Positions 1 to 10,900 of a stretch of DNA of 64,000 bases are shown here, one piece after another. Source of the stretch: Dendrophyllia cribrosa (Eukaryota > Cnidaria > Anthozoa > Scleractinia > Dendrophylliidae); contig JAJLRJ010000013.1 of assembly GCA_024195265.1 (NCBI GenBank), positions 14,244,322-14,308,321 on the forward strand, in the 5' to 3' direction. The notes under the pieces are model-generated. The model was given only the letters and a program-made list of their open reading frames with translations. It did not search any database and was not told the origin of the DNA. The translations under genes and the position numbers were made by a program. Positions within the stretch are counted from its first letter, which is position 1. Every line of letters starts with the position of its first letter.

Positions 1-417
1 TACCCAGGTCGAAACGAGAACGAAAATTGCGAACTCCTTGGTAAGTAAATTCACTGCAGCGAAGGAAACCATAAAAGGCGAGCGTAAAGGCGGCCCACAC
101 CACGGAGAAATCTTTGGGACTCAACCAGGCTCGCAGGAAGGGGCGGATAGCAAGTATAACCTCTGGGGTAACCGGTTGACGGAGGATCCGACCCTGCCCC
201 TGGTAACTGAGAATACCCCGTAGGACTTTCTTCAGAAGCAGTTTTCTCACCAAATGGTCGCTGTGCCTACACGAGTGAAGATTACGCACAGCAGCGAGAT
301 TTTTTTTTTTTTTGGATTTTGTTTATTTATTTTTTTTCATAACGGTTTACATAAAAAAAACAAAAAGTACTGCAAAGAAATATTAAAGACAAGAAGGGAA
401 ATTACAAAGAATCAAAT
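1..417. other. left edge, no convincing gene
   Basis: An open frame runs over positions 38-223 on the plus strand and ends in a stop, but I recognise no domain in it and its codon pattern is not persuasive. A GT-rich donor-like site (GTAAGT) lies at about 40, so the first 39 bases could be the end of an exon; the residues they would encode do not resemble the part of nardilysin expected upstream of the exon at 4893. The rest is T-rich spacer. Confidence 0.4.
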
Positions 418-429
418 TTACATACAATT

Positions 430-590
430 TACAATAAAGATAGAGTGAGATTTGTGATCCTCGCAGTGTGCTCTCAACTTAAGCAGTTGAAAAAGCAACC
501 TGAAAAAAAATTCAGGCTTGAACGGAATTCGAACCCATGACCTTGCGATACCGGTGCAATGCTCTATCCACTGAGCTATCAAGCCACATG
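430..590 (-). repeat. tRNA-derived SINE, full head and body
   Basis: On the minus strand positions 585-515 fold as a tRNA-like cloverleaf: a 7-bp acceptor stem (GGCTTGA with TCAAGCC), a D arm with an A-box-like GCTCAGTGGATAGAGC, an anticodon loop whose central triplet reads GGT, and a T arm with a B-box GGGTTCGAATTC. It is followed at 514-430 by a SINE body with a short T run and an imperfect stem around TTAAGTTG. The mismatched anticodon stem and the attached body argue for a SINE head, not a working tRNA gene. Related bodies occur at 640-730 and 55262-55353. Confidence 0.75.
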
Positions 591-639
591 GATAGATGGT
601 CAATTGTGAGTTCGTTATATACCCGATGATAGAGAATAT

Positions 640-730
640 ATGTGAATAAGAATATATGAAACTCATATATTTGAACTGCGGATAAACATGACTGAGATTT
701 GTGATCCTCGCAGTGTGCTCTCAACCTTAT
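640..730 (-). repeat. truncated SINE body
   Basis: Positions 690-723 repeat the body segment of the neighbouring SINE (GATCCTCGCAGTGTGCTCTCAA) almost exactly, and 650-685 matches the tail seen at 55262-55300 (the ATATATGAA ... TTTGAACTGCGGA segment). The tRNA head is missing, so this is a 5'-truncated copy lying behind the fuller copy. Confidence 0.6.
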
Positions 731-839
731 GTACAAATTAACGCTCCAGATAATCGCGGAAAACCTTAGAGTTCTTTCGATTATTATTCCATCTCTCAAT
801 GTTTAAGTTCCCTTATGAGTGATACTTAGACGGCAACAA

Positions 840-2790
840 ATGACGTATCCCGGCTGTTTTGGCTATTTTGTGCTATTTTTGGGAGCGTTAATCTTTACCT
901 AAGGTGAGAGAGACTGGTTTGAAATATCGAGAAATGGAATAAGGATTGAAGATGCTTTAACAAGGTTTGTCATTTGTTACCTATTAAGTGACTGTTAATA
1001 AGTTATTCAATGATAAATATGGTATTTCTTGACAAGATGGCGGCCAATTTGGCTATTTCGTGCGATTTTGGGAGCGTTAATTTATACCTAAGGTTGGAGA
1101 GACTGGTGTGAAATATCGAGAGATGGAATAAGGATTAAAGATGCTTTAACAAGGTTTGTCATTTGTTACCAATAAAGTGACACTTGATAAGTTATTCAAT
1201 GGTAGATGTTGTACTTCGCCACAAGATGGTGGCTATTTTGGCTATTTTGCGCGATTTTCGGGACCGTTAATTTATACCTAAGGTTAAAGAGACGCGTGTG
1301 ACATATCGAGAGATGGAATAAGGATTAAAGATGCTTTAACAAGGTTTGCAATTTGTTACAGATTAAGTGACAGTTAATAAGTCATTCAATGATAAATATT
1401 GTCTTTTGTGACAAGATCAATATGGCGGCCATTTTGGCTATTTTGTGCTATTTTCGGGATCATTGATTTATACCTAAGGTTGAAGAGACGCGTGTGTCAT
1501 ATCGAGAGATGGAATAAGGATTACAGATGCTTCAACAAGGTTTGTCATTTGTTACCGGTTAAGTGACAGTTAATAAGTTATTCAATGATAAATATTGTAT
1601 TTCGTGACAGATGACGGCCATTTTGGCTATTTTGTGCGATTTTCGGGACCGTTAATTTATACCTAAGGTTGAAGAGACGCGTGTGAAATATCGAGAGATG
1701 GAATGAGGATTGAAGATGCTTTAACATGGTTTGTCATTTGTTAGCGATTACGTGACAGTTAATAAGTTATTCAATGACAAATATTGAATTTCGCGACAAG
1801 ATGGCGGCCATTTTGGCTATTTTGTGCGGTTTTTGGGAGCGTTAATCTATACCTAAGGTTATAGAGACTGTTGTGAAATATCGAGAGATGGAATAATGAT
1901 TGAAGGTGCTTTAACAAGGTTTGTCATTCGGTACTGATTAAGTGACAGTTAATAAGTTATTCAATGATAAATATTGTATTTCGTGACAAGATGGCGGCCA
2001 TTTTGGCTATTTTGTGCGATTTTCGGGCCGTTAATTTATACCTAAGGTTGAAGAGACGCGTGTGACATATCGAGAGATGGAATAAGGATTACAGATGCTT
2101 CAACAAGGTTTGTCATTTGTTACTGGTTAAGTGACAGTTAATAAGTTATTCAATGATAAATATTGTATTTCGTGACAGATGGCGGCCATTTTGGCTATTT
2201 TGTGCGATTTTCGGGACCGTTAATTTATACCTAAGGTTGAAGAGACTTGTGTGAAATATCGAGAGATGGAATGAGGATTGAAGATGCTTTAACATGGTTT
2301 GTCATTTGTTAGCGATTACGAGACAGTTAATAAGTTATTCAATGACAAATATTGAATTTCGCGACAAGATGGCGGCCATTTTGGCTATTTTGTGCGATTT
2401 TTGGGAGCGTAAATCTATACCTAAGGTTACAGAGACTGTTGTGAAATATCGAGAGATGGAATGAGGATTGAAGGTGCTTTAACAAGGTTTGTCATTTGTT
2501 ACCGATTAAGCGACAGTTAATAAGTTATTCAATGATAAATATTGTATTTCGTGACAACATGGTGGCTATTTTGTGCGATTTTCGGGACCGTTAATTTATA
2601 CCTAACGTTCAACAGACGCGTGTGAGATATCGAGAGATGAAATAAGGATTAAAGATGCTCTTACGTGGCTTGTGTACTCTTACCGTTTAAATGACACTTG
2701 ATAATTTATTCAATGACAAATGTTCTATTCCGCTACAAAATGGTGGCAATTTTAAGCAATTTGTGCCAACTTTGGGAGTGTAAAATTCAG
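840..2790. repeat. 190-bp tandem satellite, about 10 units
   Basis: The block ATGGCGGCCATTTTGGCTAT recurs near 1035, 1225, 1421, 1611, 1801, 1991, 2179, 2369 and 2559, with degraded copies near 848 and 2739, so the period is close to 190 bp. Each unit also has ACCTAAGGTT, a run around ATCGAGAGATGGAAT, TTTGTCATTTG and GTTAATAAGTTATTCAATGA. Units three apart are more alike than neighbours (see findings). No coding potential. It probably lies in an upstream nardilysin intron. Confidence 0.9.
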
Positions 2791-3163
2791 TCACATTTTA
2801 AGGAAACAAAATGAATTATTAAGAGATGGAATGGTCTTCTGAAAGATATCAATTGTAAATTGTATCGATTTCCATTCCTTGAATTGTTTTGTAGTTATTC
2901 AGTCAGGAATAAAGATATTTTACCGCCTTCTTGTTTACATGTCTTGTAATTATCGGAAACCATTTTGGATTTAATGTACGTGCTCTAAGATTCCGCTGGC
3001 AGGCTAATGATATTTTCTGTAATCTTGTGAGACATAAGAAACAATGGTGGAATAAACTTTACTAAATTCCTAAAGGAAACGAATTGGCAGTATACTTCTA
3101 AGAGGTGAATTGGCAGCTGGCGAATTGGCAGTGAATTGGCAGACAACTTCAGCCCGGTCAACT

Positions 3164-3340
3164 GCAAATATCCCAAAAAAAGCTCCCGGTATTCATTAAA
3201 TAACTTTACTTCTGTTTACAGTAAACTGCGGTTCATGCCGCTTAATATATCACCAACTTCAAATATCCCAAAAAACCTCCTGGTATTCATTAAATTACTT
3301 TACTTTTGTTAACAGTAAACTGCAGTTCATGCCGCTTAAC
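3164..3340. repeat. two-copy tandem duplication, about 96 bp
   Basis: The segment from CAAATATCCCAAAAAA to CAGTTCATGCCGCTTAA occurs at 3164-3259 and again at 3260-3340, with a few substitutions. Confidence 0.8.
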
Positions 3341-3804
3341 AGTTGTTTTCATCCTGAGGTAAGGACGTGTTAATGCCGTTGATAATATATCCATGCTTAG
3401 TTGTGGCCAGGGAGCAAATGGGATTTATTTAGTTTTTGTTTCACAGCAGTCGGTAAAGAACCTCGTGTGACACAAGAAACTACCTTATTAACGCGAATTA
3501 AAAATTTGCGTTCATTTTAAGAAGCGTTAATTAAACGGGGCCTTAATTTTCGCGACATTAATTTCTATCATTTTACCTCAAATTCTGAATCATGTCCTTA
3601 GCTATACCTACTTAAAGAACAGCTTTCTTTGTTTCGCACTTTTTGCATTGTGTACAATATTTCGTCACATAATTGACTGTCAGTTTCGACAAATACCTTT
3701 GGAGTATCAACATACCCTTCCTCGATACATACGAGACCTCCATACTCCATGAATTTTCTTTATTTGGAAATTGTACCTTTTCTTGTACACCGGCGAGATT
3801 TTCC

Positions 3805-3935
3805 ACCGTTCTAATCCAGAGGTCGTGAGTTCGATTCTCGCGGGGATCAGAAATTTTTTTCTTTGATTCTCGTTATCCCCGTATCCTTTGTAGGTTGTCC
3901 AGTCCAGAGGGATTTGTAAAGGTTTTACACTTCTC
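3805..3935 (+). repeat. tRNA-like B-box SINE fragment
   Basis: The plus strand has GAGGTCGTGAGTTCGATTC, the B-box/T-arm consensus of a tRNA, followed by a T-rich stretch at 3853-3865. I find no matching A-box or acceptor stem, so this looks like the 3' half of a tRNA-derived SINE and not a gene. Confidence 0.4.
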
Positions 3936-4716
3936 AGCACTCATAAACATTACATTTACATTTCAAAGGGATAGGGTAACCGTGTGGCATGAAATTTTTG
4001 TGGATTAACCTCGATCCGTAAAAAATCGAGTTTCCGCAGAAAAAAACTCTCGCAGAATAAGACTCTGCAAAAAAAACATACTCCCTTCAGTCAAATAAAG
4101 AACTCTGCTTTTTAAGGTAAACTTGCGTAACTAGGACGATATCGGACGTAAATAACAACTATAAACATTGATTTTTAATAGAAAACAGTTTTTTTTTTCA
4201 ATAGTAATAACAGTTTCTTCTTGAGCATGGCAGGGGGGCAGGGGGCAGGGGGCAGGTGGGCTGTTTGTTTGATTTTGTTGTTGCCGCGTCAGTCCTTTAG
4301 GTCCACTACTGTATCACCTTCAAAGATTTAATAGAATTCAGTGAAATGTCTCTAAGTAGAGCGTATCGTAGCTCAACAAGTGATAAAAGTTGAGAATAAA
4401 AGTATCCTTTTTTGTTAATGTTCTGCCGCTTGAACTGGAAATCACAAAAATTAGTTCCTAGCAGAAATTTCAGTCAACTCGAACCGCAAAAAATTGTTCC
4501 CGCAAAACAAAACAAAATTGTCAATCCGCCAAATAAAACTCAGATAGAATGCAAAAGGGCTCGGGATCGATAGCGGGTTGTTGACTTCCTTTTTTTAAAG
4601 ACTTCATCGATAATAGTGAAAAATCCTAAATGTCAGTAAAGCGGCCACGCGGAAGCCCATACTTTTTCGCAAAAACTCGCCTCATTTAAATGTTTCGCTA
4701 CGTTTTCTATATTTTT

Positions 4717-4891
4717 CTATCGTTTGTTTGTTATTAACATGTGCAAGCAGACTGCAAGTGTTTCCACGACTTAAGCTTTGAATACATGATGGTTTCTCTA
4801 TCGTTTGTTTGTTATTAACATGTTCAAGCAGACTGCAATTATGTCCACGACTTAAGCTTTGAATACATGATGGTTTCTCGTTTGTTTGTTA
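4717..4891. repeat. 81-bp tandem duplication plus partial third copy
   Basis: The unit starting CTATCGTTTGTTTGTTATTA occurs at 4717-4797 and 4798-4878. A third partial copy, CGTTTGTTTGTTA, runs at 4879-4891 into the AG of the splice acceptor of the next nardilysin exon. Confidence 0.85.
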
Positions 4892-4892
4892 G

Positions 4893-4988
4893 ATTCGAGT
4901 GATTCAGCTGCCTGCCGGTGAGTGCGTATGTCGTGTGATGAGTTTTAACAAGGAAGACGATAACACTGTGGTTACCAATTATTACCAG
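4893..4988 (+). CDS. NRDC: nardilysin exon a (32 codons)
   Basis: Acceptor TTTGTTAG before 4893 and donor CAG|GTATTT after 4988. It starts in phase 0 with IRVIQLPAGE and ends NTVVTNYYQ, matching the VVELPSG...EVTVYYQ segment of vertebrate nardilysin. Upstream exons are not seen in the window. Confidence 0.85.
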
Positions 4989-7900
4989 GTATTTTATTAC
5001 ATAAATTTCTCGGTTCATTTCGGGGGGTGAAACATTTGTGTTTTTATCTGCAGCTTGCCGTACTTGCACAAACTTAGTTAATGGAAAATTGCTAATACAA
5101 ACACGTGTTTTTATTAAACAGACTGGCCCTGCTTCTGTTGAAGAATACACCAAAATGGAGCTCATGTTGGTAAGTTTTGGTAACATTTTCATGTACTTAT
5201 TGCTTTAGGTCTCAGTTCGTTTTGCTTTTGTTTGTTGTTGTTGTTGTTCTGTTTCAATTAGTACATGTAAAGCCTGGTTTCACAAGTGACATAAGCATAA
5301 ACGGAAGCATCGGAATTTGCGTCAAAAGAAAACGAACGTTGACATAAGCATAAAGATTAATCCTTATGCTTTGGGCCCGTTTTCACAGGACACAAGCGCT
5401 GTTATACTTGGGCTTGGGCTTGGACTTGGACTTATGCTTATGCTTATGTCAGGCCCGGGATTTAAGCGTACAGAAGAAATTAAGAATTCGAAGCATAGCC
5501 AGTAGTGTAACTGCTTCACAATCAAACTTTCACTGTGACACTGTAGAATTCATTGACTGTTTATTTTTCATTTCCTAGTTGTAGTAGGAGGCTTGTACAG
5601 TCATAGCTGTAAAAGTGAAAAACGGCGGGGAAATCTTTATCACGTGTTACCTTCTAGAGTTCACGCGATCTTTACTCGTATTTCAATATGGCATTAAAGG
5701 GTAAAGGTTTTGTTTTCCTGTGCAAACACGAGGTGGGACCACATCGAACATTAGTCCAGGACAATAGCATATTATGTGACCTAAAATTGAAACACTCGGA
5801 AAATCTGCGTGTAATAATAAACGAGTTGTGACAGATTGAAAATCAATTAGTTGCTATCTCTTATGACCTTGAAGTTGCTATGTCAAGTGATATGACGTCA
5901 CGTTGTGGTTATTTTTAACTCGTGAATACGCGAAGCGTTGAATGAGTTATTGTATACAGAAAGAGATATGCAAATGAGCACTCGGTCAGTCGGTCGGTCA
6001 TCCTTTCATTTAAGTAATGCTTCACATAAGAACTATAGTAAACTTCATTGTTCTGCGGCATTGGCTCTTTCCCACATAGAATATCTTTGATTTCAAGAAT
6101 AGAGGAGGGTCTGATGGTTTATAATTATATTTCATTATAAAAATACAAAAAAAATCCATTTGCGTCAAATATATTTGAGGAAATGTTCGTGCTTAACCAA
6201 TCAGAATAGCAGAAGACAATAGCTACTAATTTTGCTTCTTTGATGAAGTTCCCCAAATGCAATATCTTTTAAAAATTGCATGTTGTGCGATTGGGTCTCA
6301 AAATACTTGAAACCTTAAAAAAATTAGACTTAACTTTTAAGCGGTTTTTGAGTCTAGGCCAATGAGATCACTAGTTGTAACTATGAAAATGGTTGACATT
6401 CCATCGTGCATTGCTGTTCAGCACTATCCTTCTTATGCGGATCATTACTTAAATATGAATCCGCGATGGCCAATTGGATTAGTTGCTGTCCTTCCAATCG
6501 AAGGTGCCGGTGGGAACTCTTTTTTCCCGTTTCTTTTCTTCTTTTGTTTTCGAACTGGACATTGAGTAAGTGATGTATTTTTTATTATTTTGCGTTTGAA
6601 TTCATTCAATTTTTAAAAAAATATCGAACCATGTTTCCAACGATGTCCTGGAGTGAAGTGTTGACGAAATTGTTTAATTCGCGTTACAAATATCTTGTTA
6701 TTCTGCACAAAATAAAAGATCTTCTGGTCTTTACATGGCGAGGAGAAGCTTTTATCTATATTGCGAACAATATAGCGCATTTTGGCGCATTAGCTAAGCT
6801 GGGAAGTCGGCGCGTTTTGAACGGCACGAAGTGCAACATGTGTGACGAAGGTTATGTTCAAAACATCACATATGCGTGTTTTGCACAATCTTGCTGATAA
6901 GAGAACTTGGTACGTAAATAGAAGTTGATTATTTTCATTTTCTATTCAAACTAGCCTGAATGCGGAGTAAATTGCTTATTTCTGCGTAGAGTTTGTGACG
7001 CGAGATTGTTTCGCAATCAAAACCGATAAAAAAAACCGGGATTCTGAGATGGTCATGTTAGCCTCCACTCGTGGCCTCCACAAGCTCCCAACTCCCAAGA
7101 ATTTTCCAATGTTGTACCACTCACTACTAGAATTGCTTGAAAATAAAGAGTAAGTACAGCATATCACCCAAAAAATCGCACAGTGGCTTCGCCACTTTCT
7201 TCTTTTATAATAAATCTATGAGAAAATTTTTTTTTGGTGAAAAATATCTTTTTGGAGCCCATATTCACGAGTTTGCTCATATGAGCCTTTGATTATCTCG
7301 TGAATAGGCGAAGCCTTGAACGAGATATAGTATACGAGGAAGATATGCAAATTATTCACTAGTTTTCTGGCTTCAATTCTTTGACTTTAAACTCAGTATG
7401 GAAAATTAAAACCGATCAGCTGTGGATTTCAAATGGATTTTTCAAGACTTCGGTAAACTCTACAGCACAATATACACGAGAAAGCGCCGAAACGCTGAAA
7501 GCAAGCTAAATAAAGATTCGGGAACAAGTAACACTGAATACAAGAAATAAAAATAGAAACTGGCTACAATAAGCTAAACTAAGGTATATATACAAGATAT
7601 ATACAAGCTAGAAATAACAGATAAATGTTACGACCTAATTAACTGTATACAATTTTAGCTCTTCTCTATCTTGAAAGCACTTAAAAGTAGACCTTTCTAG
7701 AACGTTTGCCGGCGTTAACCAAAATCGACCCCTTCGCGTATAAAACATGTTTCGTGATTCGCTTTAGCAGTCCAAAAGACACAAAATAAATTTTGTTTTC
7801 CTGACTTCCTATGACAACTAAGTGACCTTATCTCTGATTTACATCGCGATTAAATACTGACAACTTTCCATGGCAATAATTATACCATAAATATCTGTCT

Positions 7901-10900
7901 GAACGCTTAAGCACCAGTAGCACACTTAGCCTGACTTCCGTCGACTTACACTAAGTCTACTAAACGCGGTTATACTGTCTAGTGTGAACCCACCATGCTT
8001 ATCGTCAACATCTCGCCCTTAATAATTTGTAATTTATAAAACCGCGCTTGGCACAAAGCCAAGCCCGGTTTAATAAGCGCTGTTAAGCTTCCGCGTATGC
8101 TTATACTCATGTCGGGTCCATTTTCACAGGAAATAAGCGCCGTTATGCTTCCGCTTATGGTTATGTCGGGCCCGTTTTCGCTGGAAATAAGCGCTGTTAT
8201 CATTCGATGCATCTTTTCTTCCTTTTCATTGGCCGAGAGCCCACCACATGACCTGCGAATACTGCCTTCGAATAGTTCTGCTAATGCCCACAACTTTGCA
8301 AAGTTTGTTTGCTGCGAATAATTGTCTGCTCTCGTCCTCTACAATGGCGATCTTAATTGTCTGTTATGCTTCCGTTACAACAGGCTCCGAGTACTATCGA
8401 ATTATTTGGGAAAACCTCAGGGGGATGGGTGGCAAAATGAATTGAACTCGAGGTTAATGGGCGGCAAAGTTTGTTTGTTTGTTTTCATTTGTCAATGACC
8501 GAAGTTTTGTTTCAGATGAAAATGGAGGAACCATGTTTTGATGTGCTTCGCACTCGAGAGCAGCTTGGGTAAGGTCTTTAGCTTTTTTTAGCGTGTACTA
8601 TTTGATGTAAGTACAAAACAGTAGGACACCAGGATCTCCTACAACGTACATCAGGAACGACAAAAATGGCTTTTAATAGTACGATTTTACTCCAATAGAC
8701 CTTTTCACCGGTACGACAGCCATATTGATTTTGCCCATCTGGGCATCCCGTATTGACCATTGAAATAAAAATATTCCTTTGTTGACCATTACTTTTTAGG
8801 ATCATAATGGGATGCTAAGGCGGCAAAATCATTATGGCTCTTCTGCGTATCGACAAAAATGTCTATTGCCATTCACCGTTTCCATATTTGGTCAACTGAA
8901 AGGGACTATGTCACCAGATACGTCACGCAGGCTAGAAATCTTGAAAAACGTCAGGCCAACATAAATCAAATTTACACCATCGCCTTGGAATCGGGCAAAA
9001 TCCTTCAATTCTGCCGAACTGTGTACTCCGAAAACGAAAGGTCTCAGATTTTTTCCACATGTAAATAATCTATTTGTCTTGATTTCGTTTCGGTTATTTC
9101 CCCGATTCTGGAATCATACGCCTCAGTATATGTCAGTATCTCGGTGTCTAGAAATTGCATACGTTAATCGAAGGTTCTTCTCCGGTACATCCTACGTGTG
9201 GGTGCTGATTGCTGCGGAATCCAGCCAAAAGTTGCCGGTCAGATTTTCCTCGCTTCTACGAAAGTAGTGTGGTTATAAGATAAGATAAGATAAGATAAGA
9301 ACTTTATTAACGTGTCAAAATCGCTAGCATACAATGTACACCAACATGTACAATGTAACACGCGCAGTATTAGGTTTGTCTCATCTGTGGCAATAACAAA
9401 TTACAAAGCGAAGTTTCTAAGCCGACTTGGTTTTTATACTGAAGCGTGCTATTTTTTTGTCAACAGTGAGACAAACAAATTTTATTCATAACGCTTACCA
9501 GATAATGACATGATGAGAACAAGAGCTATTTTAAAAGATACAAGCTCACAATTGTCACAAAAATCCTATTCTTATTCCTTGTAATGAGACAGCCAGGACG
9601 ATCCAGTTGAATTCTTAGATGGGCAGGCTGAATCAATCTGCGTTCATCTGGCACGGCAGGTCAGTGAATTATTGCTACAGGACCTACAGCGATATCGCTA
9701 GAGCATCGCAAAGAAGCGACTCGGAATTTAGGTGAACGCTTCCCAAATCAGACAGATAACCACAGCAAAATACGGTAGGGTCGCAGCTCTTAGAAGCCTC
9801 TATTTTCATTGGCCTTGTAAAACACAGCTGCTATTGTTTTATGGGTTAGGGTCCATTGTTGTGTTGTTTGTCCTATTGTTAGGTCTAAGGGTGGCAAGCC
9901 AATACTGTGAGACCTAAGAGCTGCGATATCACCCGCAAAATCAAATTAGAGCATTCAAAACATACCAAAACGGTGCTAGAAGCAAGGAAAATATGATCAC
10001 TTCTTGCTTGATTCCACAGAGATCCAGCAACTATGTTGGTCCGAAGAATACCTTCGTCCATCCTCAACTGATTTACAATGCGTACTTGTAGACATTGAGA
10101 TATTGAACCGTACGATTCCAAAATCGGGAAAATATCCGAAACTAAATAAAGACAAATAAGTGATTTACATGTGTGAACAATTTGAGACATTTCAGAGTAC
10201 ATACCACCCTAAGATTGAATGGATTGTGCCTGATTTCCACGGCAACGGTAAACTTGGAAAACGGCGTCCCGACGTTATTCAAGATTGTAAGCTTGCGTGA
10301 CACTTCGTGACAATCTAGTAAATTATTATCCAGAGGTACAAATTTACTAATAAAAGTTGTACAGAGTAATTGGAAATCAATACTGTACCTGATAACTAAC
10401 GTTTTCGGAGGGGCGAATTAGCTTTGCAACCTGGAGGTTCTGTAGCCAGTGGATGGAAAAGTAGATTAGTATGCTACATTTCGCAGGTTCCCAGATACTT
10501 TGTAACTTTTCTTGTAATGCTCTTGTCAGCAAGTGCTCACTCTCTCACTGCTCACTCTCTTACTGCTCACTCTCTCACTGCTCACTCTCTCACTGCTCAC
10601 TCTCTCAATGCTCACTCTCTCAATGCTCACTCTCTCAATGCTCACTCTCTCAATGCTCGCTCTCTTACTGCTCACTCTCTCACTGCTCACTCTCTCACTG
10701 CTCACTCTCTCACTGCTCACTCTCTCACTGCTCACTCTCTCACTGCTCACTCTCTCACTGCTCACTCTCTCACTGCTCACTCTCTCACTGCTCACTCTCT
10801 CAATGCTCACTCTCTCACTGTTCACTCTCACACTGCTCAGTCTTTCACTGCGCACTCTCACACGGTAGTGTCGCAGCTCTCAGAAACCTATTTTCATTGG

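Larger units (their letters stand above)
2791..4716. other. non-coding intron-like stretch with minor repeats
   Basis: I see no exon here. It holds a GAATTGGCAG triplet repeat at about 3083-3142, a two-copy tandem repeat at 3164-3340, a partial tRNA-like B-box element near 3810-3870 and a short G-rich run at 4230-4260. It probably belongs to the intron before the nardilysin exon at 4893. Confidence 0.5.
5170..8515. other. NRDC: nardilysin intron with MITE-like repeats
   Basis: A 3.3-kb intron. I see no further exon. It holds degenerate ATAAGC/TTATGC-rich elements at 5275-5465 and 8038-8195, and two copies of a 60-bp motif at 5918-5979 and 7296-7355. An open frame at 6631-6897 is not recognisable. 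Confidence 0.6.

Noticed and set aside
515..585. A functional tRNA-Thr gene
   Set aside because: The anticodon stem has a mismatch and the loop starts CC instead of the usual pyrimidine-U; a SINE body is attached and repeated elsewhere.
840..2790. CRISPR-like array
   Set aside because: Units of 190 bp are tandem with no unique spacers; the DNA is eukaryotic.
6631..6897. An 88-codon frame in a nardilysin intron
   Set aside because: No recognisable motif, no splice relation to the gene, flanked by MITE pieces.
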